DNA of 64,000 nucleotides from Variovorax paradoxus (GTDB lineage Bacteria; Pseudomonadota; Gammaproteobacteria; Burkholderiales; Burkholderiaceae_C), in contig NZ_CP091716.1 in NCBI RefSeq assembly GCF_022009635.1, forward strand, positions 2,743,001 through 2,807,000, in the 5' to 3' direction. The notes below the pieces were generated by a model, which saw nothing but the letters and a program-made list of their open reading frames with translations, was not told the origin of the DNA and did not search any database. The first letter of the stretch is position 1. Every line of letters starts with the position of its first letter. Positions 1 to 8,162 of the stretch are shown one piece after another. A program made the translations under genes and the position numbers.

Positions 1-466
1 GGTCGGGCATGGCGTCGAACTTCTCGGCCAGGCCAACGCGCGTGAGCAGCTTGCGCGCCTGCGACGCGGCTTCGAGGCTGCCGCGCTTTTTCACCAGCGT
101 GGGCGCGAGCATCACGTTCTTGCCGACCGTGAGATGCGGGAACAGGTTGAAGCTCTGGAAGATCATGCCCACGCGCTGGCGCAGTTCGCGCATGGCCATG
201 GCGCTTTCGTGCAGCAGCGGCTTGCCGTCGACAGTGAGCGAGCCTTCCTGGAACACCTCGAGCCCGTTGATGCAGCGCAGCAGCGTGCTCTTGCCCGAGC
301 CGCTCTTGCCGATGATGGCGATCACCTCGCCGCGCTTCACGTCCAGGTCGATGCCCTTGAGCACCTCGTTGGTGCCGTAGGACTTGCGCAGCGCGGTGAT
401 GCGCACGATGGGCGCACCCATCGAGGTGGCGGGCTGTTGTTGCGATTCGTCAAGCACGGCGGCCAT
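1..466 (-). CDS. Amino-acid ABC transporter ATP-binding protein (partial, C-terminus off the left edge)
   Basis: ATPase subunit of a polar amino-acid importer, acting on the cytoplasmic face of the inner membrane. About 155 N-terminal residues are present. Walker A is clear (GKSGSGKST, near residue 59), followed by the Q-loop segment IFQSFNLFPHLT typical of the GlnQ/HisP family. The signature motif and Walker B lie beyond the window. The ATG at 466-464 overlaps the end of the upstream permease gene by 17 bp, so the two are probably translationally coupled. It is the last visible gene of the gntR-importer operon. The substrate cannot be told from the ATPase. Confidence 0.93.
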   Translation of the reverse strand, partial: MAAVLDESQQQPATSMGAPIVRITALRKSYGTNEVLKGIDLDVKRGEVIAIIGKSGSGKSTLLRCINGLEVFQEGSLTVDGKPLLHESAMAMRELRQRVGMIFQSFNLFPHLTVGKNVMLAPTLVKKRGSLEAASQARKLLTRVGLAEKFDAMPD

Positions 467-1103
467 GGGTTTTCCTCTCGAGGGTCTTGGCGTACAGGCT
501 CACGGGGAAGCACAGCACGAAATAAAGCAGGGCCACGCAGCTGAACACCACGAAGGGCTTGAAGGTGGCGTTCGAAATCATGCTGCCGGCCTTGGTGAGT
601 TCGACGAAGCCGATCACCGACGCCAGCGCCGTTCCCTTGATGACCTGCACCAGGAAGCCCACGGTGGGCGCGATGGCGATCTTCACGGCCTGCGGCAGGA
701 TCACGTGGCGCATCTGCTCGCCGAAGCTCAGCGCCAGGCTGCCCGACGCTTCCCACTGCCCCTTCGGGATCGAGGCGACGCAGCCGCGCCAGATCTCGGC
801 GAGGAAGGCGCTGGTGTAGAGCGTGAGCGCCACGCTGGCCGCGGTCCAGGCCGACACGTCGATGCCGAAGAGCGCAATGCCGAAGTAGGCCAGGAACAGC
901 TGCATCAGCAGCGGCGTGCCCTGGAAGAGCTGCACGTAAAGGCCCACGGCCCTGTTCGCGAACCTGCCGCCGCGCAGCCGCAGGAACAGCAGCAGCGCCC
1001 CCACGATGCCTCCGCCCACGAAGGCGATGAGCGACAGCACGACGGTCCAGCGCAGCGCCATCAGCAGGTTGCGCAGGATGTCCCAGAGAGAAAAATCAGC
1101 CAT
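450..1103 (-). CDS. Polar amino-acid ABC transporter permease
   Basis: Inner-membrane permease of 217 residues, of the HisM/GltK type (BPD_transp_1). It starts MADFSLWDIL and has several hydrophobic helices; the segment around EIWRGCVASIPKGQWEAS matches the EAA cytoplasmic loop that docks with the ATPase. It is one of two consecutive permease genes, as expected for a heteromeric polar amino-acid importer. It follows the other permease by 27 bp and overlaps the ATPase gene by 17 bp. The family is clear; the transported amino acid is unknown. Confidence 0.93.
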   Translation of the reverse strand: MADFSLWDILRNLLMALRWTVVLSLIAFVGGGIVGALLLFLRLRGGRFANRAVGLYVQLFQGTPLLMQLFLAYFGIALFGIDVSAWTAASVALTLYTSAFLAEIWRGCVASIPKGQWEASGSLALSFGEQMRHVILPQAVKIAIAPTVGFLVQVIKGTALASVIGFVELTKAGSMISNATFKPFVVFSCVALLYFVLCFPVSLYAKTLERKTHGRRA

Positions 1104-1130
1104 GGTGAAAAGGCCCGTATGTGCGGTCGA

Positions 1131-1793
1131 TCAGCGGCCGAAGAAGAACTTCGGCCCCGCCCAGTCGAGCAGCCGGCGCAGCGCGACCGACAGCGCGAGG
1201 TAGATCAGCGTGGCGACGATGAACGCCTCGAAGGCGCGGAAGTTGCGGCTCTGGATCAGGTTGGCGGCGTAGCTCAGTTCCTCGGTCGAGATCTGGCCGC
1301 ACACGGCCGAGCCCAGCATCACGATGACGATCTGGCTCACCATCGCGGGCCACACCTTCTTCAGCGCCGGCGGCAGCACCACGCGCAGGAACACCTGCGA
1401 CTTGCTCAGCGCCAGGCTCACCGCGGCCTCGATCTGCCCCTTGGGCGTGGCCTCGATGCCGGCGCGGATGATCTCGGTGGAATACGCGCCCAGGTTCAGC
1501 ACCATCGCGATCACCGAAGCCACCTCCGGCGAGAGCTTCACGCCCGCCGCGGGCAGCCCGAAGAAGATGAAGAACAGCTGCACGATGAAGGGCGTGTTGC
1601 GGATCAGCTCCACGTACGTGCCCACCACGATGCGCAGCCACGCCGGCCCGTTCGCGCGCGCCCAGGCGCAGAAGGTGCCGACGATCATGCCCAGCACGGT
1701 GCCCACGGCCGTGAGGCCGATGGTCCATGCCACGCCGCGCAGCAGCAGCGGCCATTCCGACAGAACCGCCCCGAAGTCGAATTCGATGTTCAT
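1131..1793 (-). CDS. Polar amino-acid ABC transporter permease
   Basis: A 220-residue integral membrane permease, partner of the neighbouring permease. The EAA loop is visible (EIIRAGIEATPKGQIEAA, about residues 110-127), with typical flanking segments such as YVELIRNTPFIVQLFF. The start MNIEFDFGAVL is the first ATG after the binding-protein stop 15 bp upstream, consistent with one operon. Having two different permeases, one ATPase and one binding protein is the usual architecture of glutamate/aspartate/glutamine or histidine/lysine/arginine importers. Substrate unassigned. Confidence 0.93.
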   Translation of the reverse strand: MNIEFDFGAVLSEWPLLLRGVAWTIGLTAVGTVLGMIVGTFCAWARANGPAWLRIVVGTYVELIRNTPFIVQLFFIFFGLPAAGVKLSPEVASVIAMVLNLGAYSTEIIRAGIEATPKGQIEAAVSLALSKSQVFLRVVLPPALKKVWPAMVSQIVIVMLGSAVCGQISTEELSYAANLIQSRNFRAFEAFIVATLIYLALSVALRRLLDWAGPKFFFGR

Positions 1794-1808
1794 GGCCGCG
1801 TGGTTCGA

Positions 1809-2612
1809 TCAGACGGGCAGGTCGCCGGCGGCCTTGCCGAGCCACTTCTTCGACATGGCGTCGAGGGTGCCGTCCTTCTTGGCGGCGGCGATGATCTCGT
1901 TGACCTTGGTCTTCAGAGCGGTCTCGCCCTTGGCGACGCCGACGAAGCAGGGGCTGTCCTTCAGCAGCAGCTTGAATTCGGCGCTCACCTTCGGGTTCTT
2001 GGAGAGCATGTCGCCGGCGACCGCCGCGCTGGTCGCGATGGTCTGCGTCTGGCCGGCCACGAAGGCGGCGATGGTCGCGTTGTTGTCCTCGAAGCGGCGG
2101 TAGTCGACGTTCGGCGGCGCCACCTTGTTCAGTTCCTGGTCTTCCATCGCGCCGCGCGTCACGGCGACGGTCTTGCCCGCCATGTCGGCGAAGCTGGTCA
2201 GCTTCATGCTCTTGGCGGCGTACACGGCCTGGAAGAAGGGCGCGTAGGCGGAAGTGAAGTCGATCACCTTCTCGCGCTCCGGGTTCTTGCCGAGCGTGGA
2301 AATCACCAGGTCGGCCTTGCGGGTCTGCAGGTAGGGAATGCGGTTGGCGCTGGTCACGGGCACCAGCTCGACCTTCACGCCCAGCTTGGCGGCGATGAGC
2401 TCGGCCATTTCCACGTCCAGGCCTTGCGGCTTCATGTTCTTGTCGACCGAGCCGTAGGGCGGGTAGTCGGTCGGCACGGCGATCTTGATGGTCTTGGCCT
2501 TGAGCACGTTGTCGAGCGCGTTCTGGGCCTGCGCCGCGCCGGTGGCGGCCAGCATGGCCACGGACACCATGGCGAGCGCGAACTGGCGTTTGGACAGGAA
2601 AGAGAAGGTCAT
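1809..2612 (-). CDS. Periplasmic amino-acid-binding protein of the ABC importer
   Basis: A 267-residue extracellular solute-binding protein of family 3. An N-terminal signal peptide (MTFSFLSKRQ then a hydrophobic stretch ending near AQAQ) is followed by the standard start of the mature domain, TIKIAVPTDYPPYG. Other family landmarks are GLDVEMAELIA and the hinge region NPEREKVIDF. The chosen ATG sits in an ATGA overlap with the stop of the upstream gntR gene, and a GGAGCC ribosome site lies within the end of gntR. An upstream in-frame extension lacks a signal peptide and overlaps gntR, so it was rejected. It delivers the substrate to the permease pair downstream. Confidence 0.93.
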   Translation of the reverse strand: MTFSFLSKRQFALAMVSVAMLAATGAAQAQNALDNVLKAKTIKIAVPTDYPPYGSVDKNMKPQGLDVEMAELIAAKLGVKVELVPVTSANRIPYLQTRKADLVISTLGKNPEREKVIDFTSAYAPFFQAVYAAKSMKLTSFADMAGKTVAVTRGAMEDQELNKVAPPNVDYRRFEDNNATIAAFVAGQTQTIATSAAVAGDMLSKNPKVSAEFKLLLKDSPCFVGVAKGETALKTKVNEIIAAAKKDGTLDAMSKKWLGKAAGDLPV

Positions 2613-3400
2613 AGCAAGGCTCCTAGGTAAGTCGAAGAATCGGAATCGGGAGGCGTGGCTGCCGTCGCTGAAGTCGCGGCGGGCTTGCGGGGCCTGGCGG
2701 CCTTGGCGGCGGCCTGCGTGTTGTGCAGCGGCGCCAGCGCGTCGCGCAGCTGGGCCAGCGGGTCGGTGGGTGCCTGCACGCGCAGGGCCGACTGCACCGT
2801 GCCGATGTGCTCGGCCATCAGCGCCTCGGCGGCGGCGTGGTCGCCGCGCTCCAGCGCCGCGACGATGCGTACATGGTCTTCGCACGACTGCACCGCATCG
2901 TGCGTGGACTGGTAGAGCATGGCGATCAGCGTGGTGCGCGCGGTGTAGTCGCGCAGCGTGTCGGCCAGCAGCGTGTTGCCCAGGCATTCGGCCAGGCACA
3001 CGTGGAAGTCGCCGAGCAGGAAGCTGCGGTTGCCGACGTCGCTTTCCTTCAGCGCGGCTTTCTCGCGCTGCAGGTGCGCCTTCAATTGGCGCAGGGCGGT
3101 CTTCTCGATCTTTCCGGTGCTGCCGGCGCTACGGATCAGCCCCAGTTCGATGACGCGCCGCGCCTCGAAGGCTTCGCGCGCTTCATCCTGCGAAGGTTCG
3201 ATGACGAACCAGCCGCGCCGCGCGCTCACGGTGACGATGCCGCGCGCCGCCAGCCGGGTGAGGGCTTCGCGCACGATGGTGCGGCTGCAGTCGAACAGTA
3301 TTGCCAGCTGCTGCTCGCCCAGGCGCGAACCCGGCGCGAGCTTCTGCGCCATCACCGCTTCGACGATGCGTGCACTGATTTCGGATGCGGAAATGGCCAT
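2609..3400 (-). CDS. GntR-family transcriptional regulator (FCD type)
   Basis: A 263-residue regulator. The N-terminal winged helix-turn-helix (about residues 10-75, with EQQLAILFDCSRTIVREALTRL) is followed by an alpha-helical FCD ligand-binding domain, where LLGDFHVCLAECLGN and HVRIVAALERGD carry likely metal or ligand histidines. The C-terminal tail (about 40 residues) is rich in Ala, Pro, Lys and Thr and looks disordered. It is the first gene of the operon and is coupled by an ATGA overlap to the binding-protein gene, so it probably controls this importer. ATG at 3400 was chosen because the region upstream does not look coding and because a 35-bp inverted repeat lies just in front of it. 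Confidence 0.9.
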   Translation of the reverse strand: MAISASEISARIVEAVMAQKLAPGSRLGEQQLAILFDCSRTIVREALTRLAARGIVTVSARRGWFVIEPSQDEAREAFEARRVIELGLIRSAGSTGKIEKTALRQLKAHLQREKAALKESDVGNRSFLLGDFHVCLAECLGNTLLADTLRDYTARTTLIAMLYQSTHDAVQSCEDHVRIVAALERGDHAAAEALMAEHIGTVQSALRVQAPTDPLAQLRDALAPLHNTQAAAKAARPRKPAATSATAATPPDSDSSTYLGALL

Positions 3401-3405
3401 ATGCC

Positions 3406-3440
3406 TGCATACCAGCAGCTTCTGTGCCAACTGGTATGCA
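3406..3440. promoter_or_regulatory. Probable GntR operator: perfect 10-bp inverted repeat
   Basis: TGCATACCAG at 3406-3415 and its exact reverse complement CTGGTATGCA at 3431-3440 are separated by 15 bp. The repeat ends 6 bp before the gntR start codon, so it overlaps the expected ribosome-binding and promoter region. FCD-type GntR regulators commonly bind short dyads with a TGGTA/TACCA core. Autoregulation and control of the importer is the natural reading, but is inferred. Confidence 0.6.
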
Positions 3441-3497
3441 AGCCGTGTGCACCTGAATGGAGCGCGGCCCCGGTGCGGGAGCCTTGAACGGGTGCGT

Positions 3498-4838
3498 TCA
3501 GCGTGGTGCGCGGCCCAGCGCACTGGCCGGCATTGCCACAAGCATGAGCAATGCCGACAGCACCAGCGCCCCGCTCAGTACGTACAGGCTCGTGGTGAAG
3601 CCGCCCGTCAGCGTCTTGAGCGCGCCGACCATCATCGGCGCCACCAGCCCCGCGCTGCCGCCGATGGTGCTGATGAGCGCAATGCCCGCGGCCGCCGCGC
3701 TCCTGGACATGAAAGTGCCCGGCACCGCCCACAGCACGGTGAAGGCGGCGGAAATGCCCATGGACGCCAGCGCCAGGCACAGCACGGCGGCGAGGGCGTC
3801 GTGCATGAACAGCGTGGTCAGCGCCAGCCCGGCCGCGCCGACGACCGCGCTCAGCGCGAAGTGCCAGCGCCGCTCCTTGCGCCGGTCGGACCTTCGCCCG
3901 ACGACGATGTTGGCCGCAATGCCCGCCACCGCCGGAATCACCGCGTAGAACCCGATCTGCAGCACGCTGAGCCCCATCGACTTCAGGATGGTCGGCTGCC
4001 AGAAGGAGAGCGCGTAGATGCCCAGGATGATGAGGAAGGACATGAAGCCGATCAGCCACACGCGCCCGTCGCGCATTGCCGCGCCGAAGGTGTGGCGCTC
4101 GGCGGCGCCGTGCGCGGCCTGGTCTTCGGCGAGCAGCCGCGCCACGCGCTGTTTCTCGGCGGCCGAGAGCCAGGGCGCCTGCGCCGGGCTGTTCGACAGC
4201 CAGCGGAACGCCGCCAGGCCCAGCAGCACGCTCGGAACCCCTTCGAGCAGGAACAGCCACTGCCAGCCGCGCAGCGAGAGCACGCCGTCGAGGCAGGTCA
4301 TGGTGAGCCCGGCGATCGGCCCGGCCACGATGGGCGCCGCGCCGAAGGCCATGAAGAACAGCGCCGTGGCCTGCGCGCGCCGGTGCGAGGGAAACCACAG
4401 CGTCAGGTAGAACAGCACGCCCGGCGCGAAGCCGGCCTCGAACACGCCGATCAGGAAGCGCAGCACATAGAACTGCGTGGGCGTGGTCGCGAACATCATC
4501 GCGGCCGAGGCCAGCCCCCACAGGCCCATGATGCGCAACAGCGTGGCGCGCACGCCGATCTTCGCGAGCATCAGGTTGCTCGGAATCTCGAACACCGCGT
4601 AGCCGATGAAGAAGATGCCCGCGCCCAGCCCGAACACCGCGTCGCTGAAGCCCAGTTGCTCCTTCATCTGCAACTGCGCATAGCCCACGTTGGTGCGGTC
4701 GAGGTAGTTCAGCACATAGCAGGCGCACAGCAGCGGCATCAGCCGCCAGGTGATCTTGCGAAAGAGCGCGGCGTCGTCGCGCGCGGCGGTTTCCGGGGAC
4801 GCATGCGCGGGCGTGGCGCCCAGGGTGGCGGTGTTCAT
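3498..4838 (-). CDS. MFS transporter, anion:cation symporter (ACS)-like
   Basis: A 446-residue major facilitator protein, expected in the inner membrane with twelve helices. Features typical of the ACS family are visible: a first helix ending YVLNYLDRTNVGYA, the loop after helix 4 (GVFEAGFAPGVLFYLTLWFP), and a central cytoplasmic loop around residues 200-240. Members move organic anions such as glucarate, tartrate, phthalate or aromatic acids. The start at 4838 follows a GGAGAC ribosome site. It is the last gene of the SnoaL-SDR-MBL-MFS operon, so it probably imports the compound the three upstream enzymes handle. The substrate is unknown. Confidence 0.92.
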   Translation of the reverse strand: MNTATLGATPAHASPETAARDDAALFRKITWRLMPLLCACYVLNYLDRTNVGYAQLQMKEQLGFSDAVFGLGAGIFFIGYAVFEIPSNLMLAKIGVRATLLRIMGLWGLASAAMMFATTPTQFYVLRFLIGVFEAGFAPGVLFYLTLWFPSHRRAQATALFFMAFGAAPIVAGPIAGLTMTCLDGVLSLRGWQWLFLLEGVPSVLLGLAAFRWLSNSPAQAPWLSAAEKQRVARLLAEDQAAHGAAERHTFGAAMRDGRVWLIGFMSFLIILGIYALSFWQPTILKSMGLSVLQIGFYAVIPAVAGIAANIVVGRRSDRRKERRWHFALSAVVGAAGLALTTLFMHDALAAVLCLALASMGISAAFTVLWAVPGTFMSRSAAAAGIALISTIGGSAGLVAPMMVGALKTLTGGFTTSLYVLSGALVLSALLMLVAMPASALGRAPR

Positions 4839-4879
4839 CGTCCATGTCTCCTTGTGTTGTTCCTTGTTCCGCCGAGGCC

Positions 4880-5953
4880 TCAGGCGCGCACCGGCGCGCC
4901 GTGGCTCGTCTCGCCCCACAGGTGGCTGGCCGGCGCACCCGGAAACAGCCAGTGCGGCGAGCATTCGCTGGACGGCACCACGTTGCTGAAGCCGTGCTGC
5001 GCCGAGGTGCCGGCGAGCGTCTTTTCCAGCACCATCGACAGGTACTGGTCGTTGCTGCCTTCCTGGGTGTTGCCGTTGAGGATCACCTCGGCGCCCGTGG
5101 CTTTCGCATAGCGGCGAATGCCGTTGTGCCGCGACTGCAGCGGCGCCCAGCTGTCGGCTGCCACGCCGTTCTCGCTGCTCACGCGCAGGCCGTCGGTGGT
5201 GCGGTAGACCAGCGAGTGGTTGCCTTCGGTGTGGCCTGGCGTGTGTACCAGCGCCACGCCGCGTCCCAGCTGGATGCTGCCGTCGAAGGCCGCGATGCGC
5301 TCCGCCGGCACGCCGTCGAGCCCGTGCGGGCAGTACCACTCGGCCTGCACCGGCAGCAGGCCTCGCACGTTCGCGAGCTCCTGCCGGTGCACCAGCAGTC
5401 TGGCGTTCGGAAAAAGACCAGGTGCCCCTGCATTGCCGAGCCAGCGCCGCACATCCTGCGTGTGCAGGTGGTCGTAGGTGATGAAGTCGACCTGCTCGGG
5501 CGCGATGCCGCAGCTCGCGAGCGCCTGCGGCACGGTCTGGTAGATCGGCGCGATGGTCTTGTGCAGGAACCTGGGCGTCTGCTCGCTCAGGCGCTTGAAG
5601 TAGGGCGTCTCGTTGCCGGCCTCGAAGTCGGCCGGGGTGAACAGCAGCGTGCGCAGCCGCCCCTCGAAGTCGTCGTACTGCAGCAGCGTGGTGCGCGCCA
5701 GCAGGTGCACCATGTGCGGCTTGAGCAACTGCTGCGAATACACGCCGGTGAAGGCGAACCACGCGGGGTACGGAATGCGCAGCAGGTTGAAGCTGCGCGC
5801 GAAGCGCACCGGCGGCGCGTCGAGCATCCGCTCGCGCAGCGCCTCGGCGCCGTGGCGGATGGCGCGCAGGCGGTCCTGCGGCATGGCGGCGTCGCGTGCG
5901 CCTTGCAGTTCCGCGAGTTGCGCGAAGCTGGTCGGCTCGGGGTCTCGGGTCAT
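4880..5953 (-). CDS. MBL-fold metallo-hydrolase
   Basis: A 357-residue metallo-beta-lactamase-fold protein. The first metal motif reads YDHLHTQDV at about residue 160, the second HTPGHTEGNHSLV at about residue 243. The first motif has HxH but then QDV rather than the usual DH of the HxHxDH signature, so the second metal site may differ from a classical lactonase. The N-terminal 100 residues form a family-specific extension. The gene lies between an MFS carrier and an SDR oxidoreductase in one operon, suggesting hydrolysis of an ester, lactone or thioester intermediate. Substrate unknown. Confidence 0.87.
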   Translation of the reverse strand: MTRDPEPTSFAQLAELQGARDAAMPQDRLRAIRHGAEALRERMLDAPPVRFARSFNLLRIPYPAWFAFTGVYSQQLLKPHMVHLLARTTLLQYDDFEGRLRTLLFTPADFEAGNETPYFKRLSEQTPRFLHKTIAPIYQTVPQALASCGIAPEQVDFITYDHLHTQDVRRWLGNAGAPGLFPNARLLVHRQELANVRGLLPVQAEWYCPHGLDGVPAERIAAFDGSIQLGRGVALVHTPGHTEGNHSLVYRTTDGLRVSSENGVAADSWAPLQSRHNGIRRYAKATGAEVILNGNTQEGSNDQYLSMVLEKTLAGTSAQHGFSNVVPSSECSPHWLFPGAPASHLWGETSHGAPVRA

Positions 5954-5983
5954 GTCGTCTCCTGGAAGAAAAATGGGCGGCGC

Positions 5984-6757
5984 TCAGTACACCGAGCGCC
6001 CGCCCGAGATGTCGAACACCGCGCCGGTGCTGAAGGAGCAGTCGTCCGAAGCGAGCCAGGCGGCCATGGCCGCGACCTCGTCGACTTCGACGAAGCGCCC
6101 CATTGGCACGCGCGAAAGCAGGGCGGTGCGCAACTGCTCGCGGTGCTCGGCGGGCACGGCCGCGAACACCTCGGTGTCGGCCGCCGAGGGCGTGATGCAG
6201 TTCACCAGCACGCCCGCGGGCGCCAGCTCCTTGCCGAGCGACTTGGTCAGCGCGATGAGCCCGGCCTTCGATACCGAATAGGCGGCGTTCAGGCCGTTGC
6301 CCTCCTTGCCCGCGACCGAGGCGATGTTCACGATGCGGCCGCGCCGGCGCTCCAGCATCTGCGGCGCCACGGCGCGGCAGCACAGCCACGCGCCCGTGAG
6401 GTTGATGTCGAGCACCTCGCGCCACTGCGCCGGCGTATGCGCCCATGCCGGCACCGTCGGGCCGAGCACGCCCGCGTTGTTGACGAGGATGTCGATGCCG
6501 CCGAAGCGCTCTTGCGACTGCGCCGCGGCCCGCTCGATCTGCGCCTCGTCGCGCACGTCGACGAGCGCCGTGGCCGCGGTGCCCAGCGGTGCCAGCGCCT
6601 GCAGCGCCTCCGCCAGCAGGGCGGCATCGCGGTCCCACAGCGCCACGCTGGCGCCGGCCGAGAGGCAGCGCCGGGCGATCGCCAGCCCGATGCCGCGCGC
6701 GCCGCCCGTCACCACGGCGTGGCGGCCCGCGAGCGCGTCGCCGCGCAGGGCGTTCAT
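5984..6757 (-). CDS. SDR-family oxidoreductase
   Basis: A 257-residue classical short-chain dehydrogenase/reductase. The cofactor glycine motif TGGARGIG is at residues 18-25, the NNAG motif at about residue 90, the catalytic Ser in NIASVAG and the YxxxK pair in YSVSKAG. Acidic residues after beta-2 (LWDRD) favour NAD(H). The ATG at 6757 lies in an ATGA overlap with the stop of the SnoaL-like gene upstream, showing tight coupling. It likely oxidises or reduces an alcohol/ketone intermediate of the pathway encoded by this operon. Confidence 0.92.
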   Translation of the reverse strand: MNALRGDALAGRHAVVTGGARGIGLAIARRCLSAGASVALWDRDAALLAEALQALAPLGTAATALVDVRDEAQIERAAAQSQERFGGIDILVNNAGVLGPTVPAWAHTPAQWREVLDINLTGAWLCCRAVAPQMLERRRGRIVNIASVAGKEGNGLNAAYSVSKAGLIALTKSLGKELAPAGVLVNCITPSAADTEVFAAVPAEHREQLRTALLSRVPMGRFVEVDEVAAMAAWLASDDCSFSTGAVFDISGGRSVY

Positions 6758-7260
6758 GCGGCCGCCGTCTCGGTCGCGGGAGCCGGCGCCGGCTGGCCCA
6801 GCAGCCCGGCCATCAGCCCCGCGACGGCCTGGGCCGGCACGCCCGCCAGAAGCTGCCGCAGCATGGTCAGCGTGTCGAAGTACACCCGCTCGCACACCAG
6901 CCGGTCGCCCTCGAAGATGAAGAAGGCATTCATGCGGCAGCGAAAGCTGTTGCCCGTGGGCGGGATGCCCTTGAGCGGGCCGAGGTGCGTGCCCAGCAGC
7001 CAGAACTCGACGATCACCGAGTCGTCGGCATGCCGCAGCTGGATGATCTCGTGCCGCTGGTCCGGAAAGGCACGGCGCGTGTCGATGTAGTACTGGCGCA
7101 CGTCGGCAATGCCGTCATGCACCTCGCCGCTGGGGATCAACTCGTAGTGGGGGTGCGGAAAGGTGCCGAGCACGGCGTCGAAGTCCTGCCGGGTCTCGTC
7201 GGCGAAATGGTCGAGCACGAGGCGCTCGCGGCGGGCTTGCAGGTCGGTGGTTGCGTTCAT
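6754..7260 (-). CDS. SnoaL-like / ester cyclase-type protein
   Basis: A 168-residue protein with the cone-shaped alpha+beta-barrel fold of the SnoaL/NTF2 superfamily, recognised from the pattern of a helical start (DHFADETRQDFDAVL), PHYELIPSGE, a YYIDTRRAFPD segment and the later strand pairs. Proteins of this type are small isomerases, cyclases or hydrolases. The start at 7260 is preceded by GGAG at a good distance; an alternative ATG at 7275 would add five residues. It is the first gene of a four-gene leftward operon and faces the Crp/Fnr regulator across a 142-bp intergenic region. Confidence 0.78.
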   Translation of the reverse strand: MNATTDLQARRERLVLDHFADETRQDFDAVLGTFPHPHYELIPSGEVHDGIADVRQYYIDTRRAFPDQRHEIIQLRHADDSVIVEFWLLGTHLGPLKGIPPTGNSFRCRMNAFFIFEGDRLVCERVYFDTLTMLRQLLAGVPAQAVAGLMAGLLGQPAPAPATETAAA

Positions 7261-7363
7261 CGGGGTGTGCTCCATGTGACAGGGAATGACAGGGGCCCCG
7301 GGTTGCCGCGAATGCGCCGTGCGGGGCTCGCTGCGTACTATCGGCAGCCCCTCGAAACAAGAC

Positions 7364-7394
7364 TGTCCGGTGTTGGCAATCGCCGCTCCGGACA
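7364..7394. promoter_or_regulatory. Inverted repeat TGTCCGG-N17-CCGGACA in the divergent promoter region
   Basis: TGTCCGG at 7364-7370 and CCGGACA at 7388-7394 are exact inverted copies. They lie 8 bp before the start of the Crp/Fnr-type gene and about 100 bp before the start of the divergent SnoaL operon. The site could bind the regulator itself, but it does not match the classical TGTGA or TTGAT half-sites of Crp or Fnr. A hairpin in the regulator's leader is the alternative. Confidence 0.4.
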
Positions 7395-7402
7395 AACCCG
7401 CG

Positions 7403-8146
7403 ATGCCACGCACGCCCATTCCCGCCGATATCCCGGCCGACGTCTCCGCCGGCTCCTCGTCTCCCGGTGCGCAGCCCTCGCCGGTGCACAACAGCGACAT
7501 GCGGCTGGCCGGCGAGGTGCAGCAGCGCCTGCTCGACGTGGCCCACCGGCGCACGCTGGCGCGCGGGGAATCGCTTTTTCACAAGGGCTCGCAGCCTGAT
7601 GCGCTGTTCGGCGTGGTCAGCGGCTCGCTGCGCGTGAGCGTGGTCGCGCCGGGCGGGCGCGAGGCGGTGATCGCGATGCTCGAGCCGGGCCACTGGTTCG
7701 GCGAGGTTTCGCTGCTGGTGGGACGCGAGCGCGTCTACGACACCTGCGCGGTCGACACCACCGAGATGGCCGTGGTGGCGGCGGCGGACTTCCACCGGCT
7801 CGTCGCGGCGCATCCCGACGTGCACATGGCCTTCACGCGGCTGGTGTGCCTGCGGCTGCGTCAGGCGCTGGCCTGGATCGACGACGTGATCCTGATGCCG
7901 CTGCCCGTGCGGCTCGCGCACCGCCTGCTGACGCTCGATGCGCGCGCGCCGGGGCCGGGCGAAGGCGGTGGCACGCTGCTTGGCGTGTCGCAGGAAGACC
8001 TGTCGTTCATGCTCGGCGTGTCGCGCCAGAGCGTGAACCGGCAACTCAAGCTGTGGGAGGAAGACGGCACGCTGCGCGTGCGCTACCGCAGCATCGAACT
8101 GCTCGACCGCGCGCAGCTCGAGCGGCGCGCGGCCACGCCGAGCTGA
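7403..8146 (+). CDS. Crp/Fnr-family transcriptional regulator
   Basis: A 247-residue regulator. A cyclic-nucleotide-binding-type beta-barrel (about residues 35-150, with GESLFHKGSQPDALFGVVSGSL and GHWFGEVSLLVG) is followed by a dimerisation helix and a C-terminal HTH (GVSQEDLSFMLGVSRQSVNRQLKLW). No Fnr-type cysteine cluster is seen, so it is not an oxygen-sensing Fnr; the effector is open. ATG at 7403 was preferred over an upstream in-frame ATG at 7286, because the latter would run through the divergent promoter. It probably controls the leftward SnoaL-SDR-MBL-MFS operon. Confidence 0.9.
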   Translation: MPRTPIPADIPADVSAGSSSPGAQPSPVHNSDMRLAGEVQQRLLDVAHRRTLARGESLFHKGSQPDALFGVVSGSLRVSVVAPGGREAVIAMLEPGHWFGEVSLLVGRERVYDTCAVDTTEMAVVAAADFHRLVAAHPDVHMAFTRLVCLRLRQALAWIDDVILMPLPVRLAHRLLTLDARAPGPGEGGGTLLGVSQEDLSFMLGVSRQSVNRQLKLWEEDGTLRVRYRSIELLDRAQLERRAATPS

Positions 8147-8162
8147 GCCAGGAGAGGGAAGC

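Noticed and set aside
384..2630. Plus-strand 748-codon frame over the ABC transporter genes
   Set aside because: It opposes four clear minus-strand importer genes, and its Gln/His/Arg-rich translation is typical of an antisense frame in high-GC DNA.
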